The notes under the pieces were generated by a model that was given only the letters and a program-made list of their open reading frames with translations, did not search any database and was not told where the DNA came from. A stretch of 63,699 bases of DNA from contig CALBSD010000070.1 of NCBI GenBank assembly GCA_937927625.1, positions 1 through 63,699 on the forward strand. Reading direction: 5' to 3'. This stretch comes from an uncultured Actinomycetes bacterium. Lineage in GTDB: Bacteria; Actinomycetota; Acidimicrobiia; Acidimicrobiales; Ilumatobacteraceae. Positions 53,287 to 61,610 of the stretch are shown piece after piece (positions within the stretch are counted from its first letter, which is position 1; each line of letters opens with the position of its first letter). A program made the position numbers and the translations under genes.

Positions 53287-53869
53287 GACGAGCTCCGAGC
53301 AATGCAAGAGCGTCACGCAACATTGATTCTGAATCATCACCAGAATTCATCTGTCGCATTGTGTCGCGAATTTCTTCGGTGCCGTAGCCAAGTGCTGTCA
53401 GCGCTTCTCGAACATCTGCTGCCGCTGACTGCACAGAATCAATCGGATCGCCAGAGGTGATGCCTTCGATGTTGAGACGGGATTTCAACTCCACCATCAG
53501 TCGTTCTGCTGTCTTCTTGCCAACACCAGGCACGACCGTGAGTGCTGCCGTATCGCCCGAACCCACAATGCCAATGAGTGCCGTTGGTGCATACGTGGAA
53601 AGAATTGCCATGGCCATTGCAGGACCAATGCCGTGAGTTGCGATGAGGATATTGAACGTGTCTCTCTCGACACGAGAAGTAAACCCATACAACGTTTGCG
53701 CATCTTCACGAATGTGATGGTGAATATGGAAGAACACCTGCACGGTGGGTTCGCACTCACCGAAGGTGGCCGACGTGACATTGCAGAGATACCCGACTCC
53801 ACCCACTTCAAGAAGGACAGTGGATGGAACAAAACGCTCGAGAACTATTCCCCGCAAACTGCCAATCAT
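53276..53869 (-). CDS. ruvA: Holliday junction DNA-binding protein RuvA
   Basis: Tetrameric junction-binding subunit; 197 residues. The OB domain starts MIGSLRGIVLER and has VGGVGYLCNV; two helix-hairpin-helix motifs follow (THGIGPAMAMAIL, VPGVGKKTAERLMVELK), then the RuvB-interacting C-terminal domain (about 150-197). The ATG overlaps the ruvC stop by 4 nt. Confidence 0.96.
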   Translation of the reverse strand: MIGSLRGIVLERFVPSTVLLEVGGVGYLCNVTSATFGECEPTVQVFFHIHHHIREDAQTLYGFTSRVERDTFNILIATHGIGPAMAMAILSTYAPTALIGIVGSGDTAALTVVPGVGKKTAERLMVELKSRLNIEGITSGDPIDSVQSAAADVREALTALGYGTEEIRDTMRQMNSGDDSESMLRDALALLGARRAG

Positions 53870-54390
53870 CGGATGCTCCGAGCAATTGCTGCATCACGTG
53901 ATGCGATGAACGGCGCAAGAGAACAATGACAAAGGGCGATTGCCGCAGCGTCAGCGGCGTCGGCCGGTTGTGGCACTGATTCAAGACGAAGTCGTTGCTG
54001 CACCATGAGACCGATTTGTTCTTTGGTGGCCCCACCCCAGCCCGCCACAGTGCTCTTCACTTGTGACGGTGTGTACTGCGAAACATGACACCCCGCGCGT
54101 GCCGCCAATGCCAACACGATGCCGCTGGCCTGACCGACACCCATCGCGGTGCTCACGTTGTTCTGAAAGAACACTTGCTCAACAGCAACTGCATGCGGCT
54201 TGAATTCCGATAACAAGCCCTCGACCTCGCGATGAATCTCTGCCAAACGATCATGCAAAGCGTTCGACGGAGGGGTACGAAGAACGCCAATCGCCAATGC
54301 CTTGATGTCTTGAAACGAGTTCATGCCCAAGACCGCATACCCGCAACGGGTGAGACCGGGGTCTACCCCGAGGACCACTTGAGCGAACAT
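53866..54390 (-). CDS. ruvC: Crossover junction endodeoxyribonuclease RuvC
   Basis: Resolvase of the RuvABC complex; 174 residues with the acidic active site in VLGVDPGLTRCGYAVLG, AVEQVFFQNNVSTAMGV and DAADAAAIALCH. TAACAT ends 7 nt before the ATG with no Shine-Dalgarno sequence, so ruvC-ruvA-ruvB may start its own leaderless transcript. The 42-bp gap to bcp holds nothing else. Confidence 0.96.
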   Translation of the reverse strand: MFAQVVLGVDPGLTRCGYAVLGMNSFQDIKALAIGVLRTPPSNALHDRLAEIHREVEGLLSEFKPHAVAVEQVFFQNNVSTAMGVGQASGIVLALAARAGCHVSQYTPSQVKSTVAGWGGATKEQIGLMVQQRLRLESVPQPADAADAAAIALCHCSLAPFIASRDAAIARSIR

Positions 54391-54397
54391 ATGTTCT

Positions 54398-54403
54398 ATG
54401 TTA
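54398..54403 (-). promoter_or_regulatory. Candidate -10 box of ruvC
   Basis: TAACAT ends 7 nt before the ruvC ATG. No -35 was recognised. Confidence 0.45.
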
Positions 54404-54432
54404 CCCGAGGCCTTTGGCCGAAGGGCGGAATC

Positions 54433-54885
54433 TCAGCGAGCAGCCTCAACAGCAGCAATGAGTTCTTCCACGGGGCGGAAAGTCAAGCCGGCAATGGCTT
54501 TGTGGGCATAGCGCACGATTCCCTGGGCATCGATCACGAACACACTGCGACGCGGGAAGCCCAACGGACCCACCGTGCCGTAGAGGTTGGCAACTGCCTT
54601 ATCAGTGTCCGCCAAGAGCGGGAACTTAAAGCCGTACTTTGAGGCGAAGTCCTCGTGGCTGGGCAAGTCCTGTGCGGAAACGGCCAGCACCTGAGCTCCG
54701 ACATTGTCGAAAGCAGACAATTCGTTGTTGTACGAGTTCAACTGCTTGGTACAGACCGGGCTGTCGTCGCCAGGGTAAAACACCAACACGACAGGTTGAC
54801 CGCGATATGCAGACAACGAATAATCACGACCACCGGTTCCAGGAAGGGTGAACTCAGGAGCAAGCTCCCCTACTGATGCACTCAT
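54433..54885 (-). CDS. bcp: Peroxiredoxin (Bcp/PrxQ-like)
   Basis: Thiol peroxidase of 150 residues: FTLPGTGGRDYSLSAYRGQ, then VLVFYPGDDSPVCTKQLNSY with the peroxidatic Cys near residue 45. It is the only cysteine in the protein, so it would act as a 1-Cys enzyme with an external thiol; classical PrxQ has a second Cys five residues on. The ATG overlaps the yebC stop (TGATG). Confidence 0.92.
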   Translation of the reverse strand: MSASVGELAPEFTLPGTGGRDYSLSAYRGQPVVLVFYPGDDSPVCTKQLNSYNNELSAFDNVGAQVLAVSAQDLPSHEDFASKYGFKFPLLADTDKAVANLYGTVGPLGFPRRSVFVIDAQGIVRYAHKAIAGLTFRPVEELIAAVEAAR

Positions 54886-55631
54886 CAGCCGAGTTCCTGC
54901 ATCAGTGAATCATCAATATCGAAGTTTGCGTAGACGTCTTGCACGTCGTCGTTGTCTTCCAACATGTCCATGATGCGCAAGATCTGCTTTGCGTCATCGA
55001 TGCTGGTCACTTCAATCGTCGTTGACGAGACCATTGTTGACTCCGCGCTCTGCACTTCAATGCCTGCAGCTTCCAGAGCATCCTTCACGTCGTACACAAC
55101 GGAGGAATCTGTCAGCACTCGCCATGAATCACCATCACGCTCAATGTCTTCTGCACCTGCTTCCAATGCGGCCGTCATCACATCGTCTTCTTCAAGTGTT
55201 CCGGGAACAAGAACGACTCCGCGACGCGAGAACTGCCAGCCCACTGCGCCAGGCTCTGCCATCGCGCCACCGAATTTGCTGAATGCAGTGCGAACATCGG
55301 ATGCAGTGCGGTTGCGGTTGTCGGTGAGAACATCAACCAACATTGCAACGCCACCAGGCGCATACCCCTCGTACATGATGGTTTCGTAGTTCGCTCCATC
55401 GTTTTCACCAATGCCGCGCTTAATTGCACGATCAATGGCGTCCTTTGTCATCTGACCAGCTTTTGCCTTCAGCACCATTGTGCGAAGAGCCGCGTTGGAG
55501 TCAACGTCTCCTCCGCCTGCACGTGCAGCAACTTCAATTTGACGTGCCAACTTTGCGAAGAGCTTTCCGCGTGCTTTGTCAGCAGCGCCCTTCTTGTGCT
55601 TGATAGTTGCCCATTTGGAGTGACCGGACAT
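54885..55631 (-). CDS. yebC: YebC/PmpR family protein
   Basis: Conserved 248-residue protein linked to transcription or, in recent work on the family, to translation of proline-rich stretches. It begins MSGHSKWATIKHKKGAADKA, the family signature, with IDRAIKRGIGENDGANYETI and the acidic C-terminal domain. It lies between pdxT and bcp, near ruvC, as in mycobacteria. Confidence 0.95.
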   Translation of the reverse strand: MSGHSKWATIKHKKGAADKARGKLFAKLARQIEVAARAGGGDVDSNAALRTMVLKAKAGQMTKDAIDRAIKRGIGENDGANYETIMYEGYAPGGVAMLVDVLTDNRNRTASDVRTAFSKFGGAMAEPGAVGWQFSRRGVVLVPGTLEEDDVMTAALEAGAEDIERDGDSWRVLTDSSVVYDVKDALEAAGIEVQSAESTMVSSTTIEVTSIDDAKQILRIMDMLEDNDDVQDVYANFDIDDSLMQELG

Positions 55632-55634
55632 CGG

Positions 55635-56219
55635 TTACACCTTTCTCGCAGTAGTCATACTTGATACAAAATATTCGTGAAGTCGAGCATCGCCCGCCAA
55701 CTCTGGGTGAAAAGACGCAGCCATTACATTTCCTTGACGCACCAATACTGGTTCATCTCCGAGGCGGCCAATGACTTCGACATCTGGCCCCACACGTTCA
55801 ATGCGTGGCGCACGAATGAACACGCCATGGAACGCACCAAATGGCGTATCAATGGATGTTTCAAAAGAATCAATTTGGCGGCCGAATGCATTTCGACGGA
55901 CCGAGATATTGATCGCTCCGAAACTGCGTTGATCTGGCCGACCATCGAGCACTTCCGAAGCCAGAAGAATCATCCCGGCACAGGTACCGAACGTGGGCAT
56001 ACCGGCAGAAATACGAGTCGAGATTGCATCGAACAAACCTGAGGACAGCAACAACTGAGACATGGTGCTTGATTCGCCACCAGGCATCACCAATGCATCA
56101 ACTTGTTCTAACTGCTCGGGTGTACGCACCTCAAGCACAGAGACGCCAAGGGACGCAACACACTCAGCGTGTGCTGCGAATGCTCCTTGCAGAGCAAGAA
56201 CTCCAACAACGGGGTTCAC
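55635..56219 (-). CDS. pdxT: Pyridoxal 5'-phosphate synthase glutaminase subunit
   Basis: Supplies ammonia to PdxS; 194 residues. Triad motifs are visible: MPGGESSTMSQLL, FGTCAGMILLA with the nucleophile Cys, and ASFHPELAGD with His and Glu. It is 33 nt after pdxS and 3 nt before yebC. Confidence 0.96.
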   Translation of the reverse strand: MNPVVGVLALQGAFAAHAECVASLGVSVLEVRTPEQLEQVDALVMPGGESSTMSQLLLSSGLFDAISTRISAGMPTFGTCAGMILLASEVLDGRPDQRSFGAINISVRRNAFGRQIDSFETSIDTPFGAFHGVFIRAPRIERVGPDVEVIGRLGDEPVLVRQGNVMAASFHPELAGDARLHEYFVSSMTTARKV

Positions 56220-56252
56220 CCGGAGGCCTCGAATCCATGTGGCAGGTACCGA

Positions 56253-57152
56253 TTACCAGCCGCGCTCAGCGAAGCGCTGAGTTCCGTTGATTTCGTCCAT
56301 TGCGATACCGGTCATCGGCGCGCCGAGGCCGCGGCTGACGCGAGCCAACACACTTGCATCACGGAAGTGTGTTGTTGCCTCAACGATTGCCTTTGCACGT
56401 GGCGCTGGATCATCGCTCTTGAAGATTCCGGAACCGACGAACACTGCTTCGCCACCCAACTGCATTGCGAGTGCAGCGTCAGCTGGAGTTGCGATGCCGC
56501 CTGCACAGAAAATGGGCACTGGGAACTTTCCGGTCTCTGCAATTTCTTGCACGAGGCCAAGTGGTGCCTGCAATGTCTTTGCCCACTGGAACAACTCAGC
56601 GTTGTCGGCCTGTGTGATCTTGCGGATGTCGCCAAAGATGTTGCGAAGGTGACGTACTGCTTCAACGATGTTGCCTGTGCCAGCTTCACCCTTGGAACGG
56701 ATCATGCATGCGCCTTCAGACACGCGGCGAAGTGCTTCACCGAGATTTGTTGCACCACAGACGAAAGGAACTGTGAATGCAAACTTGTCGATGTGATGGG
56801 TCTCGTCAGCTGGTGTCAGAACTTCGGACTCGTCGATGAAGTCAACGCCGAGAGACTCGAGAATCTGTGCCTCGACGAAGTGACCGATACGAACCTTCGC
56901 CATCACGGGGATGGTGACCGCAGCCTTGATGCCTTCAATCATCTCTGGGTCGCTCATACGAGCAACGCCACCATCGCGACGAATGTCGGCAGGAACGCGC
57001 TCAAGCGCCATGACGGCACATGCGCCGGCATCTTCTGCAATCTTTGCTTGCTCAGCGTTGACGACGTCCATGATGACGCCGCCCTTCAGCATCTCAGCAA
57101 GTCCGCGCTTTACGCGCTGGGTGCCAACAGAGGATCCGTTTGAGGAGGTCAT
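56253..57152 (-). CDS. pdxS: Pyridoxal 5'-phosphate synthase lyase subunit
   Basis: Makes PLP from ribose 5-phosphate, glyceraldehyde 3-phosphate and ammonia; 299 residues. It shows RVKRGLAEMLKGGVIMDVVN, VMAKVRIGHFVEAQILE and the phosphate loop VCGATNLGEALRRVSEGA. TAGCCT ends 8 nt before the ATG without a ribosome site. It starts the pdxS-pdxT-yebC-bcp run. Confidence 0.97.
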   Translation of the reverse strand: MTSSNGSSVGTQRVKRGLAEMLKGGVIMDVVNAEQAKIAEDAGACAVMALERVPADIRRDGGVARMSDPEMIEGIKAAVTIPVMAKVRIGHFVEAQILESLGVDFIDESEVLTPADETHHIDKFAFTVPFVCGATNLGEALRRVSEGACMIRSKGEAGTGNIVEAVRHLRNIFGDIRKITQADNAELFQWAKTLQAPLGLVQEIAETGKFPVPIFCAGGIATPADAALAMQLGGEAVFVGSGIFKSDDPAPRAKAIVEATTHFRDASVLARVSRGLGAPMTGIAMDEINGTQRFAERGW

Positions 57153-57160
57153 GGGAGAGA

Positions 57161-57166
57161 AGGCTA
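57161..57166 (-). promoter_or_regulatory. Candidate -10 box of pdxS
   Basis: TAGCCT ends 8 nt before the pdxS ATG, in the 60-bp gap after the DUF3048 gene. It is the same hexamer as before hisG and def. Confidence 0.45.
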
Positions 57167-57212
57167 CCGAAGGCGCCCTGCTGTCCTGCTCTTCAATAAG
57201 TGGTGACCTTCG

Positions 57213-58298
57213 TCAGACCGCGGGGAACTTGACCGTCTTTGGGTCAATTCCAGGGGCCACTGGTGCCAAAGACTTCTTCCAAGCCATCTCAACCCATGTG
57301 CGGCCAGGAGTCAAACGAACCACTGCCCCACTTGAGTCAGTGATGGTAAATGGAACCAATCGGCTGGCACGTTCCCAATTGATTGCGATGAGGCCACCAT
57401 CGGTCATCACGAATCCGGTGCCCTTGCCCGTGGTCAGAGCATTGGGGCTCTTGCGGTCAGCTTTGCTTCGCACGTAGGTGACGTACAAGACAACAACGTT
57501 CTTTGTGTTGACCTGACCATCATCTGTCATGTGTGGCTCAAGTTCGCGCTTCAGGTTCTCACTGAAACGGAGGAAGTTGCCGCTTGCTGCGTCCCACTTC
57601 CAGTACACCTTCACGTTGTACATGGAGACCTTTGCGCCATCAATTGGTGTTGAGGTTGCTGGCTTTGCGTCGCTACTTCCGCGATACGAAAACTGAGGTG
57701 CTGGCGCTGTCGCTCCAGGGGTTGCAAGCGTCCAGAGATTGCTGGTCTTTGCATACAAGTTGTGTGGAATCTTGCGATCCTTTGAGCGGTAGTACCCACC
57801 CTTGCCGTGTGAAGCGCTGTACCCCACATTGACAAAGTCGCTCTTATTGATTGCTTGAGTCACAAGGCGGTTACCACCGCTCCATGCGAACATTGGCTTG
57901 TTCAATGAACCCAACATGTCGATGTCCTGGGTACGACCACTGCGCAAAGGGCCAACCGGGTCGCTGCCCTGGCTCTGAAAGACCGCGGCGAAACGAGTGA
58001 GAGCTTCAACGTTCTCTTCAAACACCATGTCGGTTTTGTTGAGACCCGACTGCGGACGAGCTGCCGGATGGTTGTCAATCTTGGCGACAATGGCTGGACG
58101 AGCTGCGGCCGCTGCATCAGTCACTGGAGTACCCAGCAACGGATACGTCGCTACCGCTGATTGACCTGGTGTCGTGGAATCTGAACCGCCAGCGACTGTG
58201 GAGTCGGAAGAAGCAGACGAACCACCACATGCAGCGAGAGCAGCCATTGCAACAACTGCTGCGCCAAAACGAATAAGAGGACGATGAGTTCTAGACAT
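57213..58298 (-). CDS. DUF3048 lipoprotein
   Basis: Predicted exported lipoprotein of 361 residues from the ATG at 58298, which has GGAG 8 nt upstream. A signal peptide (about 1-24) ends in the lipobox LAAC, followed by a Ser/Gly/Thr linker. The DUF3048 domain starts RPAIVAKIDNHPAARPQSGL, with DMVFEENVEALTRF, SGRTQDIDML and a C-terminal half including GRTWVEMAW. Function unknown. It lies 1 nt after the degenerate M48-like gene and is probably co-transcribed with it. Confidence 0.88.
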   Translation of the reverse strand: MSRTHRPLIRFGAAVVAMAALAACGGSSASSDSTVAGGSDSTTPGQSAVATYPLLGTPVTDAAAAARPAIVAKIDNHPAARPQSGLNKTDMVFEENVEALTRFAAVFQSQGSDPVGPLRSGRTQDIDMLGSLNKPMFAWSGGNRLVTQAINKSDFVNVGYSASHGKGGYYRSKDRKIPHNLYAKTSNLWTLATPGATAPAPQFSYRGSSDAKPATSTPIDGAKVSMYNVKVYWKWDAASGNFLRFSENLKRELEPHMTDDGQVNTKNVVVLYVTYVRSKADRKSPNALTTGKGTGFVMTDGGLIAINWERASRLVPFTITDSSGAVVRLTPGRTWVEMAWKKSLAPVAPGIDPKTVKFPAV

Positions 58299-58299
58299 G

Positions 58300-59112
58300 T
58301 CAGATCTCCTTGAGAACAGCGATACGTTCCGCCAACGACGGACGCGAGAAGCCCACATTAGGAACTGTGGCGACTGAATGGGTGTCATGCCCCGGTGTTT
58401 CCGGCAATGCAAAACAGAATGGCGCAGCAATACCAACGGAAATTGGGCCGTGAGCATTTGCACATTTTTCTAATGCAGAGATCAATGCTGGCGGATACCG
58501 AGTGGCTTGACATGCAGCAATGTCAGCCCAGATGAGCGCGCGTGGATCAGCAGAACGTTCAATGACTGCGCGAGCCAGCGAGCCCAAACCAATACGCGAC
58601 ATGAGCGCATTGAAGGAAACAAGGTAGGACATCAGCGCAGCATCACCGGAGCGAATACGCCACAACAATTGTGCAACAACACCTTCTGTCTCAACGCGGT
58701 CCATCGTTTCCAAGAAAACATTTGAAACGACGATGCTTCCATCAGAGCCAGGCTCAGAGACGGCGAAAGCGACAGGAAAAGAAGACGACATGATGTACAT
58801 CGAAGGACGATGGTCACCGCTACTCATGCGAAGACCTTCAACCACATTGAAAAGTCGTGCGTGATCATCTTCGTTTGCTGGCGTCAACGCGACAGCGCCA
58901 AGAACTGATGTCTCTGCGTTCCGCCCAATCGACCAAGAGAAAGCACCAAATGCAATGAGCCCAATGATCGCAAGCAAGGGCTGACCCACGAGCAAACCAA
59001 TCACGAGGAACAAAAGGGTTCCCACGCCCGTGATCAACCATTCGATCCTCTTGATACGTGCAAGATTCGGTGCTGCTGATTCTTCAATAGGAATCCACTG
59101 TCGTTGATTCAT
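58300..59112 (-). CDS. M48-like membrane protein lacking the catalytic zinc site
   Basis: 270 residues with two hydrophobic segments (about 25-43 and 45-63) and a region that aligns by pattern with HtpX/M48 peptidases. Where those read AHELGH, this reads AQLLWR (residues 147-152), so both His and the Glu are lost; the later EADR-type ligand site reads WADI near 195-198. The flanking IRSGDAALM and ALISALEK stretches keep the family rhythm. It is probably a pseudo-peptidase. It has a good ribosome site (GGAAGG) and is followed directly by the DUF3048 lipoprotein gene. The family call is by pattern. Confidence 0.7.
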   Translation of the reverse strand: MNQRQWIPIEESAAPNLARIKRIEWLITGVGTLLFLVIGLLVGQPLLAIIGLIAFGAFSWSIGRNAETSVLGAVALTPANEDDHARLFNVVEGLRMSSGDHRPSMYIMSSSFPVAFAVSEPGSDGSIVVSNVFLETMDRVETEGVVAQLLWRIRSGDAALMSYLVSFNALMSRIGLGSLARAVIERSADPRALIWADIAACQATRYPPALISALEKCANAHGPISVGIAAPFCFALPETPGHDTHSVATVPNVGFSRPSLAERIAVLKEI

Positions 59113-59131
59113 AGTTCCTTCCGTGACCGGT

Positions 59132-60301
59132 CTAGCGACCGGTTCCTCCGAGTCGATTACGCCTGAGAAAGCGACCTTCGAAGCGCTTCAGCATACGAGG
59201 CACCTCAATTGTCGTGATGTTGTCAGCTTCCATTGCCAAAGCCTTCTTATAAAGAGCGACATAGTGATCCGCCAAAGCACTCATGGAATATGACTGAGAA
59301 TGAATGCGACCCGCTTCAATGAATTTTGCAGACAACCGTGAATCTGCGATGACTCGTGCAAGTGCCGACGCCAAAGCCTGAGCATTTCCTGGTTCAACAA
59401 GCAATGCATTTTCGCCATCGGTTGCCACGTTGCGATACCCGTCGATGTCCGTGGACACCACCGGAGTTCCGGCCGCCATTGCTTCGAGCAACACAATGCC
59501 AAACGATTCACCACGAAGTGATGGCGCGCAGAAGACAGATGCACGACGCAGTCGATCGATCTTCTCGCCGTCGGTAATTCGACCCAACCATTCAATGCGC
59601 TGGTCGTTTCCATAACGAGCTTTGAGTTGTTCCGTTTCAGGACCATCTGAGGCAACCCACAAACGCACATCGCCCGGCATCAGAGCAAGCGCATCAAGAA
59701 GAACACTGAGTCCCTTGCGTGGTTCATGGCGACCGCAGAAGAAGATGGCATTGTCTCGCTGCTCGACCAATGGACCGTTGTACACATCAAGTTCGATGCC
59801 ATTGAACAAAATTTCATAGTCGCCACCGATGTAACGGTGCGCCAACTCAACTGCATCCTTCGACACTGCAACTCTCACGTCGATGCGCGAAGCAATGGCG
59901 CGACCGAGACGAGAGAAGGTTTTGTATGCACCGGATTCACCTGCGGAATGGAAAGTGGCAACGATGGGTGCCAACTTGACCAATACGGAGGTCAATGTGG
60001 GACCGGGAACAAGCGGTTCATGAACATGAAGCACATCGAAAGCTTCATCATTCAGGGCACGAATCGTGCGCAGTGCTGCAGAAGCATCAGGGGCCAACGG
60101 AGCCACTGACCCGTTGATTGCAGTGGGGAGGCTGTTGCCCAAGGGCGTGACGAATGAATCTGGTGGTGGACCATCACAAGGACCGAGCACTCGCACCTCG
60201 TGACCCTTCTCGCGCAATGCGCGGGCAAGACCCAGAACCTGCTGCTGGACTCCCCCAGGGATGGTGAGGCTGTACGGGCTCACCATTCCAATTCTCAGCA
60301 T
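59132..60301 (-). CDS. pimA: GT4 glycosyltransferase, PimA-like
   Basis: GT-B fold, 389 residues. Donor-site motifs: SPYSLTIPGGVQQQVLGLAR near residues 8-27, HVHEPLVPGP, and the EX7E-type SLRGESFGIVLLEAMAAGTP. PimA adds the first mannose from GDP-mannose to phosphatidylinositol on the inner membrane face. The call rests on sequence style and on its position between a PatA-like gene and the pdxS-yebC-ruv block, as in mycobacteria. TAACCT ends 6 nt before the ATG, shared with the divergent LLM gene. Another GT4 specificity is possible. Confidence 0.82.
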   Translation of the reverse strand: MLRIGMVSPYSLTIPGGVQQQVLGLARALREKGHEVRVLGPCDGPPPDSFVTPLGNSLPTAINGSVAPLAPDASAALRTIRALNDEAFDVLHVHEPLVPGPTLTSVLVKLAPIVATFHSAGESGAYKTFSRLGRAIASRIDVRVAVSKDAVELAHRYIGGDYEILFNGIELDVYNGPLVEQRDNAIFFCGRHEPRKGLSVLLDALALMPGDVRLWVASDGPETEQLKARYGNDQRIEWLGRITDGEKIDRLRRASVFCAPSLRGESFGIVLLEAMAAGTPVVSTDIDGYRNVATDGENALLVEPGNAQALASALARVIADSRLSAKFIEAGRIHSQSYSMSALADHYVALYKKALAMEADNITTIEVPRMLKRFEGRFLRRNRLGGTGR

Positions 60302-60306
60302 GCGAC

Positions 60307-60313
60307 TAGGTTA
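60307..60313. promoter_or_regulatory. Shared symmetric -10 element between pimA and LLM gene
   Basis: TAGGTTA sits centrally in the 17-bp gap. It reads TAGGTT on the plus strand, ending 6 nt before the LLM ATG, and TAACCT on the minus strand, ending exactly 6 nt before the pimA ATG. The gap leaves no room for Shine-Dalgarno leaders or separate promoters. Bidirectional activity is inferred. Confidence 0.6.
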
Positions 60314-60318
60314 CGGGA

Positions 60319-61233
60319 ATGACTCAGGTTGATAAGTCCTTCCGTCCTGCCCTCTCCGTTGTCGCAACGCCAAACAAGCGCCGCGCCATCCTGGATCTCG
60401 CTGTTGAAGCCGAGAACCGAGGATTTAGTGGCTTGGCATGCCCCAGCCTTGGCGGCACTATGGGCCTCTGCGTCTCGCTCGCCCACGTGACGTCTCGCAT
60501 CAATTACTGGACATCCATTCAGCCGATTTATTACAGCCACCCCGTGGAGGCAGCAAATACCGTCGCCCACATCAACGAAATGTCAAACGGACGCTTCCGT
60601 TATGGCATCGGCGTCAGTCATGGCCCTGTCACCCAGCGTTTGGGCGTGGAGACAGGCAAGCCACTATCCGACATCAAGAACTACGTTGCCGCAATGCGCA
60701 ACAACGAGCGATTCGGTGGACAGTTGCCTCCGATTTATTTGGCCACTTTGCGCAACAAAATGCTGGAACTTGCCAGCGAGATTTCCGAAGGCGCCATCTG
60801 GGCAAACGCATCACTCAGCCATATGGGCAAGCAACTCAGCGAAGTACCTGGCGCCGTCCGTGACGACTTCTTCTTGTCCAACATGATTCCAACAGTGATT
60901 GATGAAGACGTTGAGGCTGCACGCGCCATCAACCGCCGCACATTGACCGGTTATGTCTCACTTCCGAACTATCGCAACTACTGGCGCGCAGCGGGATACA
61001 CCGCCGAGATGGATGTCATCGAAGAAGCAATTGATGCAGGCAACAAAGAAGCCGTGACAGGTCTGATGACAAATGAATGGCTTGACGATTGCACCATCAG
61101 CGGTTCTGCATCGCATGTACGTGAACGTTTGTCGGAATGGGCAAATGCTGGCGTGATGCCCATTGCAGTGATGTCATCCACTACGGGTGGTCAGGCAAAA
61201 GCAATTGGCGAGCTTTTCGAGGCTTACAACTGA
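60319..61233 (+). CDS. LLM class flavin-dependent oxidoreductase
   Basis: Luciferase-like TIM barrel, 304 residues, using F420 or FMN; the substrate is unknown. Family features are the N-terminal barrel strand with LAVEAENRGFSGLACP, the SHPVEAANTVAHINEMSNGR stretch (residues about 74-93) and FRYGIGVSHGP, and a C-terminal SGSASHVRERLSEWANAGV. It is divergent from pimA across 17 bp and its last 10 bp overlap the convergent arsC gene. Whether it belongs functionally to the arsenic cassette is unknown. Confidence 0.88.
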   Translation: MTQVDKSFRPALSVVATPNKRRAILDLAVEAENRGFSGLACPSLGGTMGLCVSLAHVTSRINYWTSIQPIYYSHPVEAANTVAHINEMSNGRFRYGIGVSHGPVTQRLGVETGKPLSDIKNYVAAMRNNERFGGQLPPIYLATLRNKMLELASEISEGAIWANASLSHMGKQLSEVPGAVRDDFFLSNMIPTVIDEDVEAARAINRRTLTGYVSLPNYRNYWRAAGYTAEMDVIEEAIDAGNKEAVTGLMTNEWLDDCTISGSASHVRERLSEWANAGVMPIAVMSSTTGGQAKAIGELFEAYN

Positions 61234-61610
61234 CGAAGAAGCTCTTCGACATGCGATCGAATCTCATCGCGGATTCGACGCACTACGTCTAATGGCTGCC
61301 CTTTCGGATCGTCGAGAGGCCAGTCGATGTATTTCTTGCCGGGAATGTATGGACAAGTATCACCACATCCCATCGTGACAATCACATCAACAGATTGCAG
61401 AAGCTCATCATTGAATTTCTGAGGAACGTATCCAGCAATATCAATGCCCACTTCGTGCATCACTTCAATGGCAACGGGGTTCACATGATCTGCGGGTTCA
61501 GAGCCACCCGACAAGATCAACACTTTGCCCTGCGAGAGTTCGCGCGCGAAACCTGCGGCCATCTGCGACCGACCTGCATTATGAATGCAAAGAAACAGAA
61601 CGCCGCTCAT
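61224..61610 (-). CDS. arsC: Arsenate reductase (LMW phosphatase family)
   Basis: Reduces arsenate to arsenite; 128 residues from the ATG at 61610, which overlaps the aqpS stop by 4 nt. The P-loop is CIHNAGRS (Cys 8, Arg 14), followed by the MGCGDTCPYIPGKKYIDWPL stretch with Cys 82 and Cys 86. These cysteines fit either thioredoxin-linked or mycothiol-linked actinobacterial enzymes. It is third in the arsI-aqpS-arsC operon. Confidence 0.93.
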   Translation of the reverse strand: MSGVLFLCIHNAGRSQMAAGFARELSQGKVLILSGGSEPADHVNPVAIEVMHEVGIDIAGYVPQKFNDELLQSVDVIVTMGCGDTCPYIPGKKYIDWPLDDPKGQPLDVVRRIRDEIRSHVEELLRQL

